Assembly: GCA_012728415.1 (NCBI GenBank)
Contig: JAAYFD010000058.1
Span: 1 to 40,972 of the forward strand
Direction of reading: 5' to 3'
Length of the DNA: 40,972 bases
From: Gammaproteobacteria bacterium
Lineage (GTDB): Bacteria; Pseudomonadota; Gammaproteobacteria; Pseudomonadales; Pseudomonadaceae
Shown here: positions 35,363 to 40,972 of the stretch, piece by piece
Numbering within the stretch: the stretch's first letter is position 1
How the letters are laid out: each line of letters starts with the position of its first letter
Made by a program: the position numbers and the translations under genes
The notes under the pieces: generated by a model
Told to the model about the DNA's origin: nothing
Seen by the model: only the letters and a program-made list of their open reading frames with translations
Databases searched by the model: none

Positions 35363-36643
35363 TCAGTCCTGGTTATAAAACGCCGTCAGCGCCTTGACCA
35401 GATAATCCACATCCCGGCTGCCGGCCAGTTCGCGGATGGAGTGCATGGCAAAGGTGGGGACGCCGATGTCGATGGTGGGCACGCCCAGCTGGCTGGCGGT
35501 GATGGGGCCGATGGTGGAGCCACAACCCATATCGCTGCGGGTCACAAAGCTTTGCACCGGTACGCTGGCTTGCTGGCATAGGTGGCGGAACAGGCCGGCG
35601 GTTTCGCTGCTGGTGGCGTAGCGCTGGTTGCTGTTGACCTTGATCACCGGCCCCTGGTTGAGCAGCGGGCCGTGGTTGCCGTCGTGCTTGTCGGCGTAGT
35701 TGGGGTGGACGCCGTGGGCGTTGTCGGCGGAGATCAGCAGCGAGTGCTGGATGGCGCGGGTGAAGTCTTCTTCGCTGCCGTTGACGACGCGACGCAGCAC
35801 CTGTTCCAGAAAGGGGCCGTCGGCACCACAGGCCGAGGCCGAGCCGACTTCTTCGTGGTCGGTACACACCAGCACGCAGGCGTGCTGGTCGTTGGCATTG
35901 AGCAGCGCCTGTAGCCCGGCATGGCAGGACAGCAGGTTGTCGAGCCGGGCGCTGGCAATAAAGTCCTGTTGCAGGCCAATCAGCGCCGGCGGCTGGGTGT
36001 CGTAAAAGCACAACTCGTAATCCAGCACCTGCAGGTTGTTCAGGCCGTGTTCGTTGTGTAGTTGCATGGCCAGCAGGGCGCGCAGATCCTGGTGGGTGTC
36101 GTCATTGAGCTGGCCCAGCACTGGCGGCAGCTCGGTCTGGCGGTTGATTTCCCAGCCCTTGTTGGCCTCACGGTTAAGGTGGATGGCCAGGCTGGGGATG
36201 ACGGCAATGGGGGCCTGAAAGTTGACCAGCTTGCTGTGCAGCTGGCCATTCTGGCTGTAGGTGACCCGGCCAGCCAGTGACAGGTCGCGGTCAAACCAGG
36301 GCGACAGCAGCGCGCCGCCGTAGACTTCCACACCCAGTTGCCAGTAGCCCTTTTTTTCCAGTTCCGGCTGGGGCTTGACCTTGAGGCAGGGGCTGTCGGT
36401 GTGCGCACCAATCAGGCGCAGGCCATGTTCGGCCAGCTCCTGCTGGCCCATGGTCCAGGCAATGATCGAGGAGTCGTTGCGGGTCACGTAGTAGCGCCCG
36501 CCGCTGTGCAGTTGCCAGGCAGCACGTTCGTCCAGCGCCTCAAAGCCGGCGGCCTGCAGGCGACGGGCCAGTTCGGTAGTGGCGTGAAAGGGGGTGGGGG
36601 ATGCCTGCAAAAATTCCAGCAGGCTGGCCAGGTTGTTGGTCAT
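35363..36643 (-). CDS. apeB: M18-family aspartyl aminopeptidase
   Basis: A 426-residue cytoplasmic zinc aminopeptidase. Motifs expected of M18 are present: [13 protein letters not shown] with the metal ligand H81, [11 protein letters not shown] with the catalytic glutamates, [11 protein letters not shown], and GCGSTIGPI near the C-terminus. It removes N-terminal residues, usually acidic ones, from peptides and forms a large dodecameric complex in the family. A GGAG site lies six bases before the ATG. It is the last gene of a minus-strand series and starts three bases after the lipoprotein stop, so the two are probably co-transcribed. Length is normal for bacterial ApeB (about 425-430). Confidence 0.93.
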   Translation of the reverse strand: MTNNLASLLEFLQASPTPFHATTELARRLQAAGFEALDERAAWQLHSGGRYYVTRNDSSIIAWTMGQQELAEHGLRLIGAHTDSPCLKVKPQPELEKKGYWQLGVEVYGGALLSPWFDRDLSLAGRVTYSQNGQLHSKLVNFQAPIAVIPSLAIHLNREANKGWEINRQTELPPVLGQLNDDTHQDLRALLAMQLHNEHGLNNLQVLDYELCFYDTQPPALIGLQQDFIASARLDNLLSCHAGLQALLNANDQHACVLVCTDHEEVGSASACGADGPFLEQVLRRVVNGSEEDFTRAIQHSLLISADNAHGVHPNYADKHDGNHGPLLNQGPVIKVNSNQRYATSSETAGLFRHLCQQASVPVQSFVTRSDMGCGSTIGPITASQLGVPTIDIGVPTFAMHSIRELAGSRDVDYLVKALTAFYNQD

Positions 36644-36646
36644 GGG

Positions 36647-37075
36647 TTACTCCAGTTCGTCGGCGGGTGCCGGTTCGGCCCACAGGCGGATGGCGGCACC
36701 ACTGGCCGGCCACAGCTGCAGCTGGCCGGTGTCGGAAAAGTCCCAGCGCACCACCTCGGGCAGGGCGGCCAGATAGCGGTTTTCCTGTTCCATCAGCGAG
36801 GGGGCGCAGCGTTTGCGGGTGGTGGCAATGCGATCGATATGCAACTGATTGCCGACAAGCTGGTAGTCGCCAAACCAGCGATTGCAGCCGGCATGGCCAA
36901 AGGCTTTGCCGTCCTGGCCCAGGGTCAGGCTCAGGTAGCTGCGGTCAATCAGTGGCCGCTCGCCAATCCATTCCACCCGGTAGTGCTGGCCGGTTTTCAG
37001 GCTGTTTTGCTTGGCAGGCAACAGCTGGCAGGCGCTGGCCAATAGCGCCAGGCTGGCTACAAAAACCAGGCGCAT
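36647..37075 (-). CDS. META-domain (HslJ-like) lipoprotein
   Basis: A 142-residue precursor. The N-terminus is a lipoprotein signal (hydrophobic VFVASLALLAS, then AC with C16 as the likely lipidated cysteine; the -3 position is Ala instead of Leu). The rest is a single META domain: IDRSYLSLTLGQDGKAFGHAGCNRWFG followed by two cysteines and a TRKRCAP segment that closes the fold. META proteins are periplasmic or outer-membrane-facing; their molecular role is poorly known and is linked to novobiocin tolerance for HslJ. The start at 37075 follows a GAGG site; the frame extends to 37228 but overlaps the upstream gene. It follows that gene by one base and precedes apeB by three. Confidence 0.8.
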   Translation of the reverse strand: MRLVFVASLALLASACQLLPAKQNSLKTGQHYRVEWIGERPLIDRSYLSLTLGQDGKAFGHAGCNRWFGDYQLVGNQLHIDRIATTRKRCAPSLMEQENRYLAALPEVVRWDFSDTGQLQLWPASGAAIRLWAEPAPADELE

Positions 37076-37076
37076 G

Positions 37077-37514
37077 TCAGGCCTCGCTGTGTTTGCATGA
37101 ACGGCACAGATGACGGCCGTCCCGGTTGATCCAGCCAAGTTCCTGCAGGCGGGCTTCGGCGGCCGGTACCTCGGCGGCTTTGCCCAGACTGGCGTCCACC
37201 GCAAATTCAAGTTGTAGCTGTACACCACAGCCGTCGCACTGCACCTGCCAGCTGTGGATGGCCAGTTCCTTGAAGGCCGGTCCGCTGGCGGTGGCGGTCC
37301 ACTGGCCGGGCGGGTTGATCAGGTGGCGCACGCTTTTAACCGCCAGCTCCATGCTCAGGTCTTTGCTGCCTTTCAGGCTGACTACCAGGGTGTCGCCGGG
37401 CTGGATGTGGCCGCCGTTGCCGGTGACCTGATAGCGGCCGGGAGCCAGCGGGCGGCATTCGGTCAGTGTGTGTTGCGGGTTAAACAGGGTGTAGCGAAAA
37501 TCATGGCGTGCCAT
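37077..37514 (-). CDS. conserved small protein with split zinc-ribbon cysteines, function unknown
   Basis: A 145-residue cytoplasmic protein. The N-terminal 80 residues look like a small beta domain (GDTLVVSLKGSKDLSMELAVKSV, NPPGQWTATASGP). The C-terminal part has CDGC at 93-96 and CRSC at 137-140, a pair of CxxC knuckles 41 residues apart that could bind one zinc. I do not recognise a named family. It lies 9 bases from the pilR stop and one base from the META lipoprotein, all on the same strand, so it may be part of the pilSR transcript. No catalytic residue pattern is visible. Confidence 0.7.
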   Translation of the reverse strand: MARHDFRYTLFNPQHTLTECRPLAPGRYQVTGNGGHIQPGDTLVVSLKGSKDLSMELAVKSVRHLINPPGQWTATASGPAFKELAIHSWQVQCDGCGVQLQLEFAVDASLGKAAEVPAAEARLQELGWINRDGRHLCRSCKHSEA

Positions 37515-37523
37515 GCCGGCTCC

Positions 37524-38873
37524 TTAATTGATGCCCAGGGTTTTCATGCGGTAGCGCAGCGAGCGCAGGCTCAGGCCCAGTTGTCTGGCGGCTGCGTCCT
37601 GGTCGCCCTGTACCTGTTGCAATACGCGGTTTATCAGGCTGCGCTCGACCTGAACCAGCTGTTCGGCGCGTGGCAGGCCTGTCGTGACAGTATCGGTGAA
37701 ACCGGCTGCCGCCGTGGGTGCCGGGGATGTGCTGGCGACCACTTGCAGCTGCAGGTCGGTGGGCTGGATCAGGCTGTGCTCGCACAGGGTGTAGGCCCGC
37801 TCGAGCAGGTTTTCCAGTTCGCGCACGTTGCCCGGAAAGCTGTGCTGGCACAGTTTGTCCAGCGCGGCCTGGCTGAGTTGTACCGCTGGCTGGCCCTGGC
37901 ACAATCGCTGTAAAAACAGCCGGGCGAGCTGGATGATGTCGTCACCGCGCTCGCGCAGGGCGGGCACGCGAACCTCGATGACGTTGAGCCGGTAGTAAAG
38001 GTCCTGGCGGAAGCGGCCGGAGGCAACTTCGGCGGCCAGATCCTTGTGCGTGGCGCTAAGAATGCGGACATCCACCGGGTATTCCTGCTGGCTGCCCACC
38101 GGACGGATACTTTTTTCCTGCAGTGCACGCAGCAGCTTGACCTGCATGTGCAGCGGCAGGTCGGCCACTTCGTCGAGAAACAGGCTGCCGCCATGGGCGG
38201 CCTGGAACAGGCCGGGCTTGTTGTCGTGGGCACCGGTGAAGCTGCCTTTTTTATGGCCGAAAAACTCGCTTTCCATCAGCTCGGCCGGAATGGCTCCACA
38301 GTTGACTGGCACAAAAGGCTGGCTGGAGCGGTTGCCCAGGCGGTGGATTTCACGGGCTACCACTTCTTTGCCGGTGCCGGACTCGCCGCTGATGTGTACG
38401 GGGGCCTGGCTGTGTGCCAGCTTGTGAATTTGCTGGCGCAGCAGCTGCATGGGGCGCGACTGGCCCACCAGCGGACCCTCGTCCTGATCTGTAGGTGTGC
38501 TGGTGGCGGATTGCTGCAGGGCATTGTGTACCAGTTCGCGCAGGCGCTTGAGGTCCATCGGCTTGGTGATGAAGTCGAAGGCGCCGGCCTTAAGGGCGCG
38601 GGTGGCGGTTTCGATGCAGCCGTAGGCGGTGATCATGGCAATGGGCATGCGTGGAAAATTGCGCTGGGCGTATTCGATGATGTCCAGCCCGTTGCCGTCT
38701 GGCAGGCGCATATCGGTCAGGCACAGGTCATAGGGTTGCAGTTCCAGCGCGGCATAGGCTTCGGTAGCGTTGCTGGCGCTGGTTGTTTCCAGCCCCATGC
38801 GCATCAGGGTGATTTCGAGCAGCTCGCGGATGTCGGACTCGTCATCAATGATCAGGACGGATTGGGTGTTCAT
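37524..38873 (-). CDS. pilR: sigma-54-dependent response regulator PilR
   Basis: A 449-residue NtrC-type regulator. The receiver domain has phospho-acceptor D54 in CLTDMRLPDG and K104 in ITKPMD. The central AAA+ domain has GESGTGKE (163-170) and GSFTGA (210-215), the sigma-54 contact loop in the variant form known for PilR, and a Walker B LFLDEVADL. The C-terminal 45 residues form a Fis-type helix-turn-helix (DQDAAARQLGLSLRSLRYRMKTLG). In Pseudomonas PilR activates pilA, the type IV major pilin. Its ATG overlaps the pilS stop by four bases. No pilA is in this window. Confidence 0.93.
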   Translation of the reverse strand: MNTQSVLIIDDESDIRELLEITLMRMGLETTSASNATEAYAALELQPYDLCLTDMRLPDGNGLDIIEYAQRNFPRMPIAMITAYGCIETATRALKAGAFDFITKPMDLKRLRELVHNALQQSATSTPTDQDEGPLVGQSRPMQLLRQQIHKLAHSQAPVHISGESGTGKEVVAREIHRLGNRSSQPFVPVNCGAIPAELMESEFFGHKKGSFTGAHDNKPGLFQAAHGGSLFLDEVADLPLHMQVKLLRALQEKSIRPVGSQQEYPVDVRILSATHKDLAAEVASGRFRQDLYYRLNVIEVRVPALRERGDDIIQLARLFLQRLCQGQPAVQLSQAALDKLCQHSFPGNVRELENLLERAYTLCEHSLIQPTDLQLQVVASTSPAPTAAAGFTDTVTTGLPRAEQLVQVERSLINRVLQQVQGDQDAAARQLGLSLRSLRYRMKTLGIN

Positions 38874-40468
38874 TTTTGTAAACCAAAGCTTTTCGGGTGG
38901 GCAAAGGTAATGCGGAAGCAGCCGCCACCGGGCTGGTCGATGTAGTCAAGGCGCGCCTGGTTACCTTCGCACAGCTCGCGGGAAATATACAAACCCAGGC
39001 CGGTGCCCTGTTTTTCGGTGGTATAGAACGGCTCGAACAGCGCATCCTGCTCGTCTGCCGGTACGCCGGGGCCGTAATCGCGTACTTCCAGCACCGGCAG
39101 CAGCAGGCTGGGGTGGCGAAACAGGGACAGTTCGACAATGCGTTTGCCGTCCTGGCGGGCGGTATGGCGCATGGCGTTGCCTACCAGGTTGTCGAGAATC
39201 TGGTTGAGCTGGTAAGGGTCCATGCGGGTATTGAGGTGGTTGCCGCTGACCTGCAGCTTGAGGATGTGGCCGGGCTGGCTGCTTTCGCGGTAGGCGTTGG
39301 TGTAGCGGTGTACCCAGTATTTGAGGTCCAGCAGCTGGGGCTCGGGTTTTTGCTGGCGCGAGAGTTGCAGCACGTTTTCGATCACATGGTTAAGCCGGTG
39401 GCTTTGTTCCTGGATGATCTGGCTTAGGCGCTGGTCGGCACGGTCGAGGGTTTCCGATTCGCCCAGTAGCTGGGCGGCGTGGCTGATGGCGCCCAGCGGG
39501 TTGCGGATTTCATGGGCAATGCCGGCGGCCAGCCGTCCGAGCGAGGCCAGCTTGAGTTGCTGGGCTTGCTGGTTGTAATAGCGGGTGTCTTCCAGAAACA
39601 CCAGCAGCTGGGTTTCGCGCGCCATGCGGTGGATGACAAAACCGGGCTGCATTTGCGGGCTTTGTGCGGAAAACTGCAGGGACGGCGGGGTAATGGCCGG
39701 GTTTTTTTGCCAGTGTTCGTAGGCCAGGATTAGCGCGGGATAATAGTCGCGCAGCAGGATGTTGGACAGGTCGCGGCTTTCCAGCATGTTGAGTGCGGCC
39801 TGGTTGAATTGCAGTATGCGAAAATCCTTGTCAAGTACGAGAATACCGGTGCGCATGCGTTCGATGATGGCCGCGTTGAGCGCTTCAAGGTTGGCTACCG
39901 TGGACGCCTGTTGCTGCAGCAGTTGTTCGCTGGTGACCAGTTTGCGGCTGAGTGCCTGCACGCCCAATGCGGCGGCAAAGCAGAGCATGCCCAGCACGCC
40001 AGCCTGCATGAACTGGTTGGTGGCTTCGTGATGGCTCAGGCTCAGGTAAAAGGTCAGGTAGATGATGCCGGCAGCGCCGGTAGCGGCGATGACCAGGCCG
40101 ATATTGCGGTATAGCAGGATATTGGCCAGGGCCACTGCGACTACGATCAGGTTGCCGATGCCGCTGGGCGTGCCGCCGGCGGCGTAATACAGCAGGCTGA
40201 GCGACAGCACGTCGGTCAGGGCCAGGGCAAACAGTGGCAGCAGGCGCTCGGCGCGGGGCATGGCCAGAATGACCAGCGTGTTGAATATCAGGTAGGCCCA
40301 GCTGCCGAAAGAAAACAGCTGGGTGTGGGCCAGGTTGAACAGCTGGCTTTCAAAGTTGGTGGACAGCAGCAGAACCAGCGCCAGGCCGATCAGCAGGCGG
40401 TACAGGTGGTACAGGCGCAGCACGCGCTGGCCGGCTCTGCCCAGCAGGGCAAATTCGCTGTTGTTCAT
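38870..40468 (-). CDS. pilS: membrane sensor histidine kinase PilS
   Basis: A 532-residue kinase. Six hydrophobic segments fill residues about 20-170, followed by a PAS domain (about 195-300), HisKA with H319 in AAGIAHEIRNPLG (the number known for the phosphorylated histidine of Pseudomonas aeruginosa PilS), and an HATPase domain with VRDYGPGVP and KQGTGLGLYIS. PilS sits in the inner membrane, senses pilin levels and controls PilR. It overlaps pilR by four bases and the small gene upstream also by four, so all three should be translated in a coupled way. Lengths and motifs are normal. Confidence 0.93.
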   Translation of the reverse strand: MNNSEFALLGRAGQRVLRLYHLYRLLIGLALVLLLSTNFESQLFNLAHTQLFSFGSWAYLIFNTLVILAMPRAERLLPLFALALTDVLSLSLLYYAAGGTPSGIGNLIVVAVALANILLYRNIGLVIAATGAAGIIYLTFYLSLSHHEATNQFMQAGVLGMLCFAAALGVQALSRKLVTSEQLLQQQASTVANLEALNAAIIERMRTGILVLDKDFRILQFNQAALNMLESRDLSNILLRDYYPALILAYEHWQKNPAITPPSLQFSAQSPQMQPGFVIHRMARETQLLVFLEDTRYYNQQAQQLKLASLGRLAAGIAHEIRNPLGAISHAAQLLGESETLDRADQRLSQIIQEQSHRLNHVIENVLQLSRQQKPEPQLLDLKYWVHRYTNAYRESSQPGHILKLQVSGNHLNTRMDPYQLNQILDNLVGNAMRHTARQDGKRIVELSLFRHPSLLLPVLEVRDYGPGVPADEQDALFEPFYTTEKQGTGLGLYISRELCEGNQARLDYIDQPGGGCFRITFAHPKSFGLQK

Positions 40469-40698
40469 GGACGTTGCGGACCGGCCTGGGCATGGGCCTG
40501 GCAGCAGTACCAGCGGTTCTGGTGCTGAACAGCATCCGGCTGTGGCAGGTGCAGCTGGCAGTGTTGACAGCAGACCATGGCGGTGCTGGTGGCGTCAGCA
40601 CGGCTGGCCCCTGACTGGGTTAGCGCGCGAGTTTTTTTCCAGAGCCACCAGCCGGCCAAGGCCAGCAAAGCAAGAATGATAAGACGGGAAATACCCAT
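40465..40698 (-). CDS. PP0621-type small membrane-anchored zinc-ribbon protein
   Basis: A 77-residue protein. Residues 4-20 form a single N-terminal membrane helix (RLIILALLALAGWWLW) followed by a linker and a small cysteine-rich part (CCQHCQLHLPQPDAV, then WYCCQAH) with spacing for one zinc. It matches the short proteins annotated as PP0621 family that precede pilS in Pseudomonas. Function is unknown; the position suggests a link to pilSR signalling or just shared transcription. The stop overlaps the pilS start by four bases. Confidence 0.8.
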   Translation of the reverse strand: MGISRLIILALLALAGWWLWKKTRALTQSGASRADATSTAMVCCQHCQLHLPQPDAVQHQNRWYCCQAHAQAGPQRP

Positions 40699-40822
40699 GA
40701 ATGGTTACCGGTTGTGCGGGGGTGGCCAGTGTACCTGTCGTGGGTCAAGTCGGCAAAAAAAAGCGGGCAGCAGAAGGCGCGGGCCGCCGTGGCGTGACAC
40801 CTGCCGAGTTTTATTGGTATCG

Positions 40823-40851
40823 TATAGCATGATAATAAATATCATGCTATA
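40823..40851. promoter_or_regulatory. perfect 12-bp inverted repeat, probable operator
   Basis: TATAGCATGATA (40823-40834) is exactly complementary to TATCATGCTATA (40840-40851) across the 5-base loop ATAAA. It lies in the 186-base gap between the divergent PP0621-type gene and the NUDIX gene, 34 bases before the NUDIX ATG. There is no T-run, so an operator for a dimeric regulator is more likely than a terminator. Its GATAAT...ATCAT core partly resembles a Fur box. Confidence 0.6.
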
Positions 40852-40884
40852 ACTGCTTCTAGATACTGACAGCAGGAGGGTCCC

Positions 40885-40972
40885 ATGATCCAGCAGATCC
40901 CAACAGCCAACGCCTACGGCGGTGTGTTGCTGACCGCGTGCGGCCAAGTGTTGTTACGCGAACCGGCCAACC
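40885..40972 (+). CDS. NUDIX hydrolase, 5' end only
   Basis: The first 29 codons run off the right edge. ATG 40885 is preceded by an excellent AGGAGGG site. The peptide (ANAYGGVLL...GQVLLREPAN) reads like the start of Pseudomonas NUDIX proteins, which open with a short strand and GGVxxxxxGxVLLREP before the Nudix box. The Nudix box itself is outside the window, so the call rests on the opening strands and on the neighbourhood. Confidence 0.65.
   Translation, partial: MIQQIPTANAYGGVLLTACGQVLLREPAN

Noticed and set aside
38046..38945. 299-codon plus-strand open frame opposite pilR
   Set aside because: Shadow of the AAA+ and receiver domains of pilR; repetitive Gly/Ala/Gln composition.

Overview
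This window is most consistent with a gammaproteobacterium close to Pseudomonas and its relatives. The grounds are a pilS/pilR pair followed by an M18 aminopeptidase, a PP0621-type small protein beside a NUDIX gene, a NosP-NahK pair, an ErcA-ErcS pair with ExaC and PqqF, and a GlyA that reads like Pseudomonas GlyA. This is recognition by eye; no search was run. The native background is GC-rich, while several stretches at the left end are clearly AT-rich and look acquired.

Positions 1-12100 are a surface-glycan island. It opens with a decayed 3' end of rmlA, then three translationally coupled genes for a dTDP-3-acetamido-3,6-dideoxyhexose (3,4-ketoisomerase, N-acyltransferase, PLP aminotransferase). 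Next come three phosphonate genes: a cytidylyltransferase-PEP mutase fusion, phosphonopyruvate decarboxylase and a phosphonoacetaldehyde-reductase-like iron alcohol dehydrogenase. These predict 2-hydroxyethylphosphonate, probably CMP-activated. The island ends in a protein of about 1,920 residues that joins a TagF-like (CDP-glycerol glycerophosphotransferase) domain to several GT-A domains and a C-terminal GT-B domain. A TagD-like activating domain paired with a TagF-like transferase domain suggests that the phosphonate is placed on a glycan in the way glycerol phosphate is placed on teichoic acid. The giant gene is compositionally chimeric, with a break near 9,800-9,960.

Positions 12250-20950 hold five closely spaced plus-strand genes. 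Three are mosaic paralogues of an AAA-ATPase/PD-(D/E)XK family (DUF1703 type), interleaved with one helical protein resembling DUF6880. The fifth is a primase-helicase fusion of the type described in TOTE conflict systems. The set looks like a defence or genome-conflict module. A 14-bp-stem bidirectional terminator separates it from the next region.

Positions 21090-33830 are an alcohol-oxidation and signalling region related to the Pseudomonas quinoprotein ethanol-oxidation regulon. It contains exaC-like aldehyde dehydrogenase (minus strand), then ercA, ercS, pqqF, an outer-membrane porin, nosP (FIST-domain nitric-oxide sensor) and the hybrid kinase nahK/ercS'. The quinoprotein dehydrogenase itself and pqqA-E are not in the window.

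Positions 33950-40972 are housekeeping: glyA on the plus strand, then on the minus strand PP0621-type gene, pilS, pilR, a zinc-ribbon protein, a META-domain lipoprotein and apeB. The window ends in the first codons of a NUDIX gene whose upstream region carries a perfect 12-bp inverted repeat. I saw no tRNA, rRNA, CRISPR array or intact insertion sequence.
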